NCBI GenBank assembly: GCA_002731275.1 | Contig: PCBK01000126.1 | Span: 1-33,994, forward strand | Origin: Deltaproteobacteria bacterium | GTDB taxonomy: Bacteria > Myxococcota_C > UBA6777 | Reading direction: 5' to 3' | DNA length: 33,994 nucleotides | Shown here: piece by piece, positions 1-8,948 of the stretch | Position numbering within the stretch: position 1 is the stretch's first letter | How the letters are laid out: every line of letters begins with the position of its first letter | Program-made: the position numbers and the translations under genes | Notes under the pieces: generated by a model | The model's database searches: none | Told to the model about the DNA's origin: nothing | What the model saw: the letters and a program-made list of their open reading frames with translations, nothing else

Positions 1-1
1 C

Positions 2-89
2 CGTTTGTTTTATTCAACGAGGAGTATACTCCATGACAGAGTTTTTTTCACGCTCGTATCGAGCCTATATCAAAAGTGTCCGGTAATGA
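2..89 (+). pseudogene. Frameshifted 5' part of the Sel1-repeat protein
   Basis: The Sel1-like frame of the next gene is open back to position 90, reading DNKNGCFALAELL, and is then blocked by TAA (84-86) and TGA (87-89). The neighbouring frame (from position 2) reads SLYQKCPVM just before this point. That is what a Sel1 repeat should have ahead of DNKNGC (pattern lY.kaC...n..gC..La). The simplest reading is a one-base frameshift near 84-90 that separates the upstream part of the gene. The window starts at base 1, so the true start cannot be seen. A sequencing error would look the same. Confidence 0.4.
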
Positions 90-113
90 GACAACAAAAA
101 TGGTTGCTTTGCG

Positions 114-1298
114 TTGGCAGAGCTGCTGAGAAAAAGGGGGCATCAGGTAGATGGAGACAACATTGTCAAGCTCTACACAAAAGTATGTCATGATGAGGTG
201 AAAAACAACAACAACAATTACATACAGGCTTGCTATGTCTTGGCAAAGCTCTACAAAGAGGGATTTTTTGTCCCTAAAAACATACGAGCATCGACACAAA
301 CGTACAAGCAAGCCTGTGATCATGGAGACGAAGTCGCATGTCTGATGCAGTATTCTGGCTGGATCTTCATCCTCCCCCCGACACTACTCCACATCGTTAT
401 GTTTGTGTTGGTGTTCTTTTTCCTTTTGCGTTGTTTCGATGGTACGATCAGATGGATACGAAGAGATATTTTCGGGGTAAATCCAACACAAGCCAACTTC
501 AACATCCATGTGTGTCTCGCATTTCTATTGACTTGCATATGTATTTTGCTCCATATCTTTTCAACTCATGAAGTGGATTACTACTCAACACTCCGTCTCC
601 CGGAAGTCATTATTTTTGCAGTCATCATCATCGGGATATGGAAGAGGATCGGATTTTTCTTCCCCATCATTTATTCAGTCTTCTTCATCCTGCTCAGCAA
701 CCCCGCTCAGCGTGTCGCTTCGAGCATGTGGGCAGCAAAGGACTATATCATAGGGGGTCGAGTTGATCTTCTTCTCATGTCATTACAAACAGACATCCTT
801 CAAAGAGTACAAACGCCACTCTCCATTATCAGTGTACTCATCATTGTTTACTTCATGCCAAGGCTCGTTTATTGGATGCTCACAAACACAGAGATCCACA
901 AGCTATTCATCCCGAACCTCCAGGAAGAAGTAGAGCTCGAAGTCAACCAAAAAAGACTCAAGATATCCATTGGGAGCGTTTTGTGCGTAATCCCTTGGAC
1001 ACTCAACGTGAAGTATGGAGAGCAAGAATACCCCGCTCTATACTTCTTTAAAGGACCACTTGTGTTCACATGGACATATTCCCTGGGAACCTGCCTTTTG
1101 GACGAACACACTGAACTTGAAGTCATAACTCATGACAAACTTATCGTTCCACTGATAGGTAGATATATCTCTATCAAGATCAATGGGGAGCGATTTGAGA
1201 AGACATGGCTCACATACAAAAACGCCCGAAAATACATCACCCAATATTGTTTGCTCACGACCTTATTGCTGCTTTTCTTGCTCTACCTTTCCCCTTAA
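114..1298 (+). CDS. Sel1-like repeat, multi-pass membrane protein (probably 5'-truncated)
   Basis: The first 75 residues look like Sel1/TPR-like repeats: alternating helices with ACYVLAKLYKEG, then YKQACDHGDEVAC. The rest is strongly hydrophobic, with about five to six membrane segments (near residues 82-105, 131-150, 161-195, 235-255 and 376-392). A soluble loop of about 100 residues lies before the last one. Sel1 repeats are protein-binding scaffolds; the membrane part is not a family I recognise. The nominal TTG start at 114 has no convincing ribosome binding site, and the Sel1 frame runs further upstream to 90. The intact protein therefore probably began earlier and was broken by a frameshift (see the fragment at 2-89). 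The gene lies upstream of two other genes of unknown role. Confidence 0.55.
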   Translation: MAELLRKRGHQVDGDNIVKLYTKVCHDEVKNNNNNYIQACYVLAKLYKEGFFVPKNIRASTQTYKQACDHGDEVACLMQYSGWIFILPPTLLHIVMFVLVFFFLLRCFDGTIRWIRRDIFGVNPTQANFNIHVCLAFLLTCICILLHIFSTHEVDYYSTLRLPEVIIFAVIIIGIWKRIGFFFPIIYSVFFILLSNPAQRVASSMWAAKDYIIGGRVDLLLMSLQTDILQRVQTPLSIISVLIIVYFMPRLVYWMLTNTEIHKLFIPNLQEEVELEVNQKRLKISIGSVLCVIPWTLNVKYGEQEYPALYFFKGPLVFTWTYSLGTCLLDEHTELEVITHDKLIVPLIGRYISIKINGERFEKTWLTYKNARKYITQYCLLTTLLLLFLLYLSP

Positions 1299-1354
1299 GA
1301 AATGAGTCATGTAGATACATCAAAAGAAAAACCAACCCAAAGTGGCAAAAAAAC

Positions 1355-1966
1355 ATGAGCAAGTGTAAACAAGACATCGAGCAAAAACTTCAAATACATG
1401 TATGTTCAGAGTTGATACTGCACATGTTATCTCATGATCTTTTGTGCCGTTGTGTCCATGTTGCGAGAAGAAACAACGTCAATATACACCATCTCGTCAA
1501 AAACATTTTACACACCAAACGAATGTGGCTTGTCAGCCCAAACCAACCAATCAACACACAACAGGCCACAAGGACAGCTCTGCTCTTACAAAAACGCGCA
1601 CCTTCACCTCAACTTGAGAGCTTTTATGGAGCCCTCCATGCATCCTCTATCTGCCCAGTTCCAGCGTTGAGATCACCTTCATACAGAAAACAGCTTGCGA
1701 CAAACATCGCATCAAAAACGCTCAAAAACAGCACTACATTCATCCTCTCAGTAGAGCTTCAAAGATACAAACAAGCCGATCATTTCCAGGCGACGTACAA
1801 TAAAGCCTATACGATGCTTCAAAAGAGAGAAGAGCAATGGATCGAGAACCGCATCAAATGGCTCGCTCAAGTGGAGTCATGGGCCGGAGAACGAGCTGCG
1901 TTACTCGTTTACGAAAAAACACTCGCTCCTCCAAAGGGAACACAAACAAACGATTTTGGTACATGA
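1355..1966 (+). CDS. Hypothetical protein, helical C-terminal half
   Basis: No family is recognised. The reading frame is open from 1205, where it would overlap the end of the previous gene. I prefer the ATG at 1355, giving 203 residues, although neither start has a good ribosome binding site. The C-terminal half (SVELQRYKQADHF onward) is charged and helical in character, rich in K, E, Q and W, and looks like real protein. The N-terminal half is rich in His, Cys and Asn and less convincing. It ends 23 bases before the next gene on the same strand, which suggests co-transcription. It could be a degraded gene, given the frameshift just upstream. Confidence 0.4.
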   Translation: MSKCKQDIEQKLQIHVCSELILHMLSHDLLCRCVHVARRNNVNIHHLVKNILHTKRMWLVSPNQPINTQQATRTALLLQKRAPSPQLESFYGALHASSICPVPALRSPSYRKQLATNIASKTLKNSTTFILSVELQRYKQADHFQATYNKAYTMLQKREEQWIENRIKWLAQVESWAGERAALLVYEKTLAPPKGTQTNDFGT

Positions 1967-1989
1967 CATTTATATAACAGGACCCCCTC

Positions 1990-3114
1990 ATGAAAAGAGC
2001 ATTCCAACGACAACATGGACTGATGATCGATAGGATCACCCGCGCAGACGGTAGCACATATGATAAGACGCTGACGATGGAGTCTTTCGGAGAAACGTTC
2101 TCCAAAGAAGACCTTATCCAAAACATCCATCTTGGTACCTTTGCAGAAAGTCCATCGATTCTTGGTCTTGTCTACGAGCAATCCGATGATCACAGAGCTG
2201 CCCTCCTCGAAAGTCTCGAAGGTGGTCATATCATCGCTCCTCATGCCTTAATCGCTTACCTTGATGCGCCGGGCGTTCGTGCAAGAATCATCGAACGAAC
2301 ACGAACCATCTCACTTGAACACCTCACAAACTTTGCTCATGTTCTCGGCACAATAGGCGGTCAAGGTGCCACAGATGTTCTCCATGAAAGAAGACTAGAG
2401 CTCCTCAACCTGGGCTTTTTCGATAATGTTCAGAAAGAATATATCTCCCCTTTTGGGATGATTTTGCGCTCCTTGTTACGTCTCAACCCCGACGATATAG
2501 AGGCTGCGAGGGATCTTGTCAGGTTCTTTCACATCCCAAACAGACGCACACAACGCTCAGCACTCTCTGTCATGTCTGATGTCATCGAGACATTTTGCCG
2601 ATTGGATCGTATGCGTACAGTGAGCCTTGACCTCATCGTCGAGACCTTTGAACAAAGCCTCACACACGAAGATCCTGACATCTTCCTTGCTGGGCTATCT
2701 GGGTTGACTGTGCTTGGTACTTCGAAAGAAGAACTCCTTCAGAGATGTGAACAGATATACAACGAAGGGACCGAGCTGCAAAAAGAACTCATCCTCTCCT
2801 GGTCAACACAACAATCAGATGCCTTTCAACCAGAAAGTATCAACACCTGGCAGACCCGACTACAACAGGAAGAGCTCTCACAACACACATTAAACATCCT
2901 CCAACACTTCGGGCCAGTCACCCCCACAGATATTGCTCGTAACATCATCGCAGAAGGTATGGATGATGCCTCACCCACGCTTCGTTTTCACGCGCTCTCT
3001 TTGCTGCGTTTTCTCCCAACACAAATAGCCGCAGACATGGCTCAAACAGCTCTCTCTGATGAACCAGATGAAGCTCTTCAGCACCTCCTTCAACAACATC
3101 TCCCAAAGAAGTAA
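1990..3114 (+). CDS. HEAT-like helical repeat protein, cytoplasmic
   Basis: This 374-residue protein has no signal peptide or membrane segment. From about residue 75 to the end it is a series of amphipathic helix pairs (for example SLEHLTNFAHVLGTIGG, FLAGLSGLTVLG, RFHALSLLRFLPTQ). This is the rhythm of HEAT/ARM-type solenoids, which usually mediate protein-protein contacts. Similar repeat proteins are common and poorly characterised in Myxococcota. No catalytic motif is visible. It follows the unknown gene by 23 bases and precedes the dehydrogenase by 134 bases. The ribosome binding site before the ATG is weak. The structural class is moderately sure and the role unknown. Confidence 0.7.
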   Translation: MKRAFQRQHGLMIDRITRADGSTYDKTLTMESFGETFSKEDLIQNIHLGTFAESPSILGLVYEQSDDHRAALLESLEGGHIIAPHALIAYLDAPGVRARIIERTRTISLEHLTNFAHVLGTIGGQGATDVLHERRLELLNLGFFDNVQKEYISPFGMILRSLLRLNPDDIEAARDLVRFFHIPNRRTQRSALSVMSDVIETFCRLDRMRTVSLDLIVETFEQSLTHEDPDIFLAGLSGLTVLGTSKEELLQRCEQIYNEGTELQKELILSWSTQQSDAFQPESINTWQTRLQQEELSQHTLNILQHFGPVTPTDIARNIIAEGMDDASPTLRFHALSLLRFLPTQIAADMAQTALSDEPDEALQHLLQQHLPKK

Positions 3115-3248
3115 CCAAAGCAGTGATGAGGCTGCTCTTGCCAACCCTCCTTCGTGTGATTTTTCCATCCAACGACCTTACCAAAATTTGGAATAGAGTC
3201 TATCATGGCCAAGATCTATTTCTCCAAACACGGCCCAAGGAGCGAGAC

Positions 3249-4259
3249 ATGTCATTTTGGAATCCAGTGACTCCACAGACCCAATACTACACAGCTTACG
3301 CAAAGAGCATCCCCAGCCAAGAAGGCAAGTCGATCGCCATCACAGGTTGTACAAGTGGCACAGGCAAAGTCCTCGCCCGGACCTGTGGACAACTTGGCGC
3401 ACGTGTCATCATGCTCAATCGTCTCTCTTCACGAGCAGAAGCTGCGCTCCAAGAGCTACTCGACCAAGGCTTCAACGCGCTGTTGATCCCATGCGACCTG
3501 CAGGACTTCTCCAGTGTCAAACAAGCAGCCAAAGAGATCATCAAACAATGTCCCGAAGGTCTCGATGTCCTCTGCAACAACGCAGGCGTTATGGGGATCA
3601 ATGACATCGCCACGAGAGATGGTTTTGATGTACAAATGCAAACCAATCACCTCTCTCACTTTCTACTCACGAGTGCGATCTGGCCGCTCTTTGAAAAAGC
3701 CGCAGCAGAGAGAGGAGAGGCCCGCATCGTCAATCATTCGAGTGGTGCCCGAAGAGGAAGCCCACTCGACGCTGCCTATCTCGGACCCAATGGTGGTGCT
3801 CTTGGAGGAGATGGTTTTCCAGGGATCGGTCGGTGGAGACGCTATCAACAGAGCAAACTGGCCAACCTGCTCTTCACTTACGGACTCGCCGACGCCATCG
3901 CCGAACACAGACCCACATTCAAAGACAACATCAAAAGCCTCTGCGCTCACCCTGGCCCCACCGATTCAGGTCTACAATCCAAAACGACGAAGGCTGGCGG
4001 TACAAGGTTCCTCGACAAACTGATCCTATGGCGTACGCTGCGCAGCGCTCACTCAGTCGAAGACGGAACGATGGGGATCTTACGCGCTTCTTGTGATCCA
4101 TCGGTTCAATCAATGGACTTCTTTGGTCCAGAAGGTCGAGGCAAGGCCGGTCCAGCAGAACGACTCCCAGCAGAGCGCGATCAAGATGCCGAAACGCTCC
4201 TTTGGACAGAGAGCCTGAAGGCTATTCAACAGACGTCCTTCTTTCCGACAAACACATAA
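3249..4259 (+). CDS. Short-chain dehydrogenase/reductase (SDR), retinol-dehydrogenase-like
   Basis: This is a 336-residue NAD(P)-dependent oxidoreductase of the SDR superfamily. The Rossmann motif TGCTSGTG is at residues 32-39 and NNAG at 110-113. The catalytic Ser is in NHSSGAR (164/165), and the YxxxK pair is Y199/K203 in YQQSKLAN. The insert between the Ser and Tyr motifs resembles the retinol-dehydrogenase/WWOX-like branch, which acts on lipid-like or aromatic alcohols and ketones; the substrate is not predictable. The frame is open from 3123, but the ATG at 3249 is preceded by AAGGAGCGAGAC, a near-perfect ribosome binding site, and gives the normal family length. It lies 52 bases upstream of the beta-glucuronidase on the same strand. 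Confidence 0.9.
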   Translation: MSFWNPVTPQTQYYTAYAKSIPSQEGKSIAITGCTSGTGKVLARTCGQLGARVIMLNRLSSRAEAALQELLDQGFNALLIPCDLQDFSSVKQAAKEIIKQCPEGLDVLCNNAGVMGINDIATRDGFDVQMQTNHLSHFLLTSAIWPLFEKAAAERGEARIVNHSSGARRGSPLDAAYLGPNGGALGGDGFPGIGRWRRYQQSKLANLLFTYGLADAIAEHRPTFKDNIKSLCAHPGPTDSGLQSKTTKAGGTRFLDKLILWRTLRSAHSVEDGTMGILRASCDPSVQSMDFFGPEGRGKAGPAERLPAERDQDAETLLWTESLKAIQQTSFFPTNT

Positions 4260-4311
4260 TCCATTTGGCAAAAAGAGGAACCAACTGAGCAACACGAGGG
4301 AGCCCCACAAG

Positions 4312-6153
4312 ATGCTTTTTCCCATCCAGAATCGCTACAGATACACCCACTCACTCGACGGATTATGGGACTTTCAACTCGATCCCAAAGATATCGGCAT
4401 CTCACAATCATGGATGAATCAACCACCAACATGTCGACAAATCGCCGTCCCCGGTAGTTGGAATGAACAATTCACAGACACACGTGATTACCTCGACACA
4501 GCCTGGTACTTTTGTACGTTTTACCGCCCCAAAGGTTGGGAAGCATACGACACTATCCTGCGCTTTGGTTCGGTAAATTATACAGCAACATGCTGGCTCG
4601 ACGGCACACAGCTCGGCCATCACGAAGGTGGACATCTCCCCTTTCACTTCGACATCTCAGCACACCTACACGAAGGACAACACCTCCTCGCCGTCCGCGT
4701 CGAAAACCGACTGCACCCAGAGAGAGTTCCTCCAGGCAATGTCGGTGGTTGGCAGGCTGGCGCAGGAACAGCGATGTTCCCCGACGCAAACTTCGACTTC
4801 TTCCCGTATTGTGGCATACACCGAGAAGTCACACTCTGTGCGCTCCCAACAAGTCGAATCCTCGACATCTCAACCCAAACAACGCTCCTCCCCTCTGGTC
4901 ATGTCCATTACAAAGTCCAACTACAAACACACAAACACATCAATACGATACAAGCCACCCTCAACGGCGAAGAATCTCATTCACTCCATCACAGCGAAAC
5001 TCACACCGACAAACACACAACACATTGGACCTTTGAAGAGACCTTCGAGTCCATTCGTTTGTGGTCTCCTGATGATCCCTACCTCCATACACTCACCCTC
5101 CTCGCCCAAACAAATGAAGAGACATGTGATCAATACAGCCTCTCTGTCGGTCTCAGAAGTGTCGAAGTCAAAGACCAACAGCTCCTACTCAATGGCGACC
5201 CCATCGAGTTACGAGGATTCGGTAAACACGAAGACTTTACGGTCACAGGTCGTGGACTCCACCTCCCTCTGCTGATCAAAGACAACGCCCTGCTCAAGTG
5301 GGTTGGCGCCAATTCGTACAGAACAGCGCACTATCCTTACTCTGAACATGCCCTCTCAACGGCTGATCGAGAAGGCTTTTTGATCATCGATGAGATCCCG
5401 GCTGTTGGGTTGTTTTTTGACGATGGAGAAGATGCCATCCTCACTAGACATAGGCAGTGTGAACGACAATTAAAAGACCTGATCCAGCGCGACAAGAACC
5501 ATCCCTCTGTGATCATGTGGAGTGTCGCCAATGAACCTTGTCCTCCTACCCTGTTTAAGGACTTTGCGAGCCTCGAACAAGCACAAGAAGCAGCCCTCGA
5601 ACAAGGTACAACAACAAAAGAAGACATCCCTTCTTTGGCGACAGATTGTCTGCGCTCCCTCGTCGAGCAAAGTAAGGCGCTCGATCCGACCCGACCTGTC
5701 ACGATGGTCAGTTTGCTCGGTGGCCCCAAAGCATGGCTTGGATTGGGTGATGTCGTCTGCATCAATCGATATTGGGGATGGTACGTCAAACCAGGACAGC
5801 TCAAAGAGGGGATCGCGTTGTTAGAGAAGGAGCTCGATACTCTGTATACAGAGACCAACAAGCCCATCATGCTCACAGAGTTTGGGGCGGATACAATCGC
5901 CGGTTGTCATCGTCATCCGGCGGAGATGTTCAGCGAAGAGTACCAAGTCGAGATGCTCGAACAATATCTCGACCTCGCAGACAAAAAACCCTATGTCATT
6001 GGAATGCATATCTGGAATTTCGCGGACTTTAAGACAGGACAGGCGGTCTTGCGTATGGGTGGACTCAATCACAAGGGCGTCTTTACAAGGGATCGACAAC
6101 CCAAAATGGCGGCTCATATGCTACACAAACGATGGCATCGCGCCAATCACTGA
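4312..6153 (+). CDS. uidA: Beta-glucuronidase, glycoside hydrolase family 2
   Basis: The protein (613 residues, close to E. coli UidA) aligns along its whole length with E. coli UidA/GusA. The N-terminal jelly roll contains LDGLWDF, VPGSWNEQF and NYTATCWLDG. The immunoglobulin-like domain ends in VGLRSVEVK, and the TIM barrel starts at GFGKHED. The acid/base Glu is E408 in ANEP and the nucleophile is E523 in LTEFG. The N-x-K pair that binds the glucuronate carboxylate is kept (N586/K588 in LNHKGVFTRDR), which separates beta-glucuronidases from beta-galactosidases. No signal peptide is visible, so it is probably cytoplasmic, hydrolysing imported glucuronides. The ribosome binding site is GAGGGAG about 10 bases upstream. 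Its stop region overlaps the end of the convergent TRAP binding-protein gene. Confidence 0.92.
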   Translation: MLFPIQNRYRYTHSLDGLWDFQLDPKDIGISQSWMNQPPTCRQIAVPGSWNEQFTDTRDYLDTAWYFCTFYRPKGWEAYDTILRFGSVNYTATCWLDGTQLGHHEGGHLPFHFDISAHLHEGQHLLAVRVENRLHPERVPPGNVGGWQAGAGTAMFPDANFDFFPYCGIHREVTLCALPTSRILDISTQTTLLPSGHVHYKVQLQTHKHINTIQATLNGEESHSLHHSETHTDKHTTHWTFEETFESIRLWSPDDPYLHTLTLLAQTNEETCDQYSLSVGLRSVEVKDQQLLLNGDPIELRGFGKHEDFTVTGRGLHLPLLIKDNALLKWVGANSYRTAHYPYSEHALSTADREGFLIIDEIPAVGLFFDDGEDAILTRHRQCERQLKDLIQRDKNHPSVIMWSVANEPCPPTLFKDFASLEQAQEAALEQGTTTKEDIPSLATDCLRSLVEQSKALDPTRPVTMVSLLGGPKAWLGLGDVVCINRYWGWYVKPGQLKEGIALLEKELDTLYTETNKPIMLTEFGADTIAGCHRHPAEMFSEEYQVEMLEQYLDLADKKPYVIGMHIWNFADFKTGQAVLRMGGLNHKGVFTRDRQPKMAAHMLHKRWHRANH

Positions 6154-7163
6154 GCTTTGCGGATATCATCGATGAATGATTTGTAGAGAGGACCTCTCTT
6201 CGCGAGCTCTTCGTGCATCACGTGGACTTTTTTCATAAAGGGCGCTTTGTCTGGATGTTGGAAGGTGATCTTGAGCGTCGTGCGTGCCTGTTTGTTGGCT
6301 TTTTCAATGGCCTCTTTCCACTTACGACGCTGGATCTTCTTTGAGTATGCAGCCGCTTGCTTGACCCACTTCTTCATCTGCGGTGTCAGCGTACGCCAGA
6401 TCCTCTCGCTGATAATCAAGATATCGGGGAGCATCGTGTGTTCGTTTTTGGAGAAGTTCTTGATCACCTCACCATGCCGGCCAAGTGTCAGCGCGGTGAT
6501 GTTGCTCTCTGCACCATCGATCACACCTTGTTGCAGCCCTGTATAGATCTCGCCGTACGGCATGGGCGTAGGTGAACCTCCCAACAATTTGACCATGCGA
6601 ATCGCCGTTTGACTGCCCATCACACGGATCTTGAGACCCTTCAAATCTTTGGGATGAAGGATCGGTTTGCGGGTGTAAAAACTCCGCGCACCACTGTCGT
6701 AGTAGGTCAGTCCCCTAAGAAGCTTACTCGTTGGTGTTCGAAGCATTTTCTCACCAATCTCACTGTCGAGGACGTTGTAGTAGTGCTTTTTGCTGCGGAA
6801 CATGTAGGGAAGGTTCAAGACGGCGATCTCAGGCGCGAAGGCTTCGAGATTCATGCTGGAGACCTTGGTCATCGCAACAGCCCCAAGTTGGATGAGTTCG
6901 AGGACATCGCGCTCAGGACCTAACTGTCCATTGGGGTACAACAGCACCTCAAGTTTGCCATTGGAGAGTGATGAGAGCTTCTTTTTGAAGGCAACAAGAC
7001 CGAGGTGGACGGGGTGTTCTTCGTTGAGATTGTGACCGAGAATGAGCTTCTTGTTGACCTGTCCACTGCTCAACCATAACGCCGACATACCTGACACAAC
7101 GACCGCCATCCACACAATGAGAGACAGTGTTGAGTAACCACCTTGTGTATTCACTTTCAGCAT
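6147..7163 (-). CDS. TRAP transporter solute-binding protein, DctP family
   Basis: This 338-residue protein has an N-terminal membrane anchor or signal (about residues 12-33) followed by the DctP fold. Family hallmarks are ARSFYTRKPI, HPKDLKGLKIRVMG (the P-x-DLKG-K-R signature), the LGGSPTPMPYGEIYTGLQ block and GVIDGAESN. These proteins capture organic acids, including sialic and uronic acids, in the periplasm for DctQ/DctM permeases. No permease gene lies in the window, so its partner must be elsewhere. A uronic-acid ligand is suggested only by the adjacent glucuronidase. The ribosome binding site GAGGAGAAAGT directly precedes the ATG. Its 3' end overlaps the uidA stop by 7 bp (tail to tail), so no bidirectional terminator fits between them. 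Confidence 0.9.
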   Translation of the reverse strand: MLKVNTQGGYSTLSLIVWMAVVVSGMSALWLSSGQVNKKLILGHNLNEEHPVHLGLVAFKKKLSSLSNGKLEVLLYPNGQLGPERDVLELIQLGAVAMTKVSSMNLEAFAPEIAVLNLPYMFRSKKHYYNVLDSEIGEKMLRTPTSKLLRGLTYYDSGARSFYTRKPILHPKDLKGLKIRVMGSQTAIRMVKLLGGSPTPMPYGEIYTGLQQGVIDGAESNITALTLGRHGEVIKNFSKNEHTMLPDILIISERIWRTLTPQMKKWVKQAAAYSKKIQRRKWKEAIEKANKQARTTLKITFQHPDKAPFMKKVHVMHEELAKRGPLYKSFIDDIRKAQ

Positions 7164-7266
7164 ACTTTCTCCTCAATCATCGAATGAACCGTAAGCAACA
7201 CTCTACCACAAAAAAAATCTCACGACACAATTTCGTTCACTCTCTACTCCCACAAGCTCGACAAAC

Positions 7267-7287
7267 ATAATAGCGAATACTATTCGC
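7267..7287 (-). promoter_or_regulatory. Candidate dctP -10 box abutting a palindromic operator
   Basis: On the minus strand, TATTAT (7267-7272) is a good -10 box about 100 bases upstream of the TRAP binding-protein gene. Immediately next to it, where the -35/-10 spacer would lie, is a perfect palindrome GCGAATA-C-TATTCGC (7273-7287). No good -35 hexamer is seen at the right spacing, which would fit activator-dependent or repressed control. The rest of the 333-base divergent region (7164-7496) shows only a TATACT box at 7388-7393, a weak candidate promoter for the + strand operon. Confidence 0.4.
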
Positions 7288-7496
7288 ATTTTTTCACGCA
7301 ACCATTCGACACAAACAGCCGATACACGTAAGTTTTTCTGGAGAAAAAAGAGGAGGGCATTCATTCGTCCAGAGTAAGAACTCGGTGTATACTCTCTTGT
7401 GGAGGGATAAAAAGGTCCTTTTCGAGCCTTGTGAAATTCGATATGATTTTTTGCGAGGAATGACAATGGTCCAATTAGGCAAGGAGATTAAGGTCA

Positions 7497-8906
7497 ATGA
7501 GTAAGATATTCATGAACCGCCGACACTTTTTACAAAATGCAGGGATCGCATCACTGGCATTCAGCCCACTTATCACATCATCACGTGCGCTCGCAGACAC
7601 GGGCGTCAAACCACGACTCCTCTTCATCATGTTACAACATGGTGTGGGTGGCCCGGGTGGGGCCAAAGGGACAGAACACAACTTCACCTTTTCGCCGTGG
7701 CTCTCACCACTCACCCCGATCAGAGAGCACGTCACACTCGTCGATGGCCTCTTTGGTACATGGTGGGGTAACGCACACGATGAGTCATACGCACACCTCC
7801 TCACAGGCAGCGCCGACCCGGCGAAGCGAGGCGCACCTCGTACCCCCTCAGTTGAAACCTTCCTCGAACAAAAGCTCGGAAAGGGAGTCCTTCCGGCACA
7901 ACGACTGATATCATGGGCTGGTGGTTCAGCCAGAAGCAACGGCGCCTTGTCGCTTTGCTACGACACCCACTTGAAACCCATCTCACTACAAACAGGTACG
8001 CTCGCACAAGCCGCCATCCTCAACAACGTCGGTGGTGTGCAATCGAACGAAGCCAAACTTCGCGCACTCAGAGAGAAGCGCAAGAAGATCCTCGACGAGG
8101 TCGCAGGTGAGTTAAAAACCCTCCGCAGTCGCCTCACAGTCGAAGAAAAGATCAAGCTCGACCAATTCACCAACTCCATCAACGAGACCGCCTCAGCGCT
8201 CGGTCTCAATGGGACCATCAAAACAGGTGGAAATTGTCAGGCACCGACATCCATCCCCAAGGAGTGGTGGAAAATCCAGGGACACCAACGATACGAGCTG
8301 GGTATCAGCTCACAATTCTCCAACTTGAAGACGGCCTTTGCGTGCAACCTCACGCGATTTGGCGTGCTCAGGATCGGTGAAGTCCCCCACGATATCTATG
8401 ATTGGAAAGACTCATCAGGCAAGACCCGTAGAGGGAAGCCCTGTGGAAGTTCAGTCAACTTTCACCAATGTGTCGCCCACTACAAAGATCTCGAAGGGCG
8501 TTTGTGCTTTGAAGGCAGCGTCAAATGGTCCATTCAGAAGATCGCAGATTTCGCCAAAGAGCTGGACGCGATCAAAGAGCCCAATGGACACACGTTGTTG
8601 GAGAACACTATCATCGTGATCAGCGGTGAAGTCGGTGATGGAAACCACGACCGCAACCGCAAACCCTTCTTGGTGATCGGTGGACGTGGCGCGCCCGGAC
8701 TCAAAACAGGTCGCCACATCAAAATCCCTCAACAGCTCGGCTGGACCCTCAAGACACCAGATGGTGATATCAAACAACAACCATTTGCACGTGTCAGTCA
8801 ACGTACAGAACCTGACTTCTGGAGAGAGATCTGCGAAGCGATGGGTGTCAAACTCAAGACCTTCGGCTCTCCCTATCTCAATCGCGGACGCATCGGACTT
8901 CTCTAG
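7497..8906 (+). CDS. DUF1552 family secreted protein, copy 1
   Basis: This 469-residue protein belongs to the DUF1552 family, which has no known biochemical activity and is usually encoded next to DUF1592-type proteins. That is the case here. The N-terminus NRRHFLQNAG followed by a hydrophobic stretch and RALA fits a twin-arginine (Tat) export signal, so it is probably exported folded. Family features include the HGVGGPGG turn, TEHNFTFSPWL, LVDGLFGTWWGNAHDES and the C-terminal VISGEVGDGNHDRN block, and HDIYDW lies in the middle. The start at 7497 follows AAGGAG by 10 bases, and the paralogue at 12752 has the same MSKIFMNRRHFL start. It is first in an apparent five-gene operon. Its closest relative in view is the protein at 12752-14146. 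Confidence 0.85.
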   Translation: MSKIFMNRRHFLQNAGIASLAFSPLITSSRALADTGVKPRLLFIMLQHGVGGPGGAKGTEHNFTFSPWLSPLTPIREHVTLVDGLFGTWWGNAHDESYAHLLTGSADPAKRGAPRTPSVETFLEQKLGKGVLPAQRLISWAGGSARSNGALSLCYDTHLKPISLQTGTLAQAAILNNVGGVQSNEAKLRALREKRKKILDEVAGELKTLRSRLTVEEKIKLDQFTNSINETASALGLNGTIKTGGNCQAPTSIPKEWWKIQGHQRYELGISSQFSNLKTAFACNLTRFGVLRIGEVPHDIYDWKDSSGKTRRGKPCGSSVNFHQCVAHYKDLEGRLCFEGSVKWSIQKIADFAKELDAIKEPNGHTLLENTIIVISGEVGDGNHDRNRKPFLVIGGRGAPGLKTGRHIKIPQQLGWTLKTPDGDIKQQPFARVSQRTEPDFWREICEAMGVKLKTFGSPYLNRGRIGLL

Positions 8907-8948
8907 ACGAGAAGAGTACACTCACAGCCAAAAAGAGAGAAGTCTATC

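Noticed and set aside
5337-5876. Minus-strand ORF of 179 codons within uidA
   Set aside because: It is antisense to the conserved catalytic barrel of beta-glucuronidase and has no independent support.
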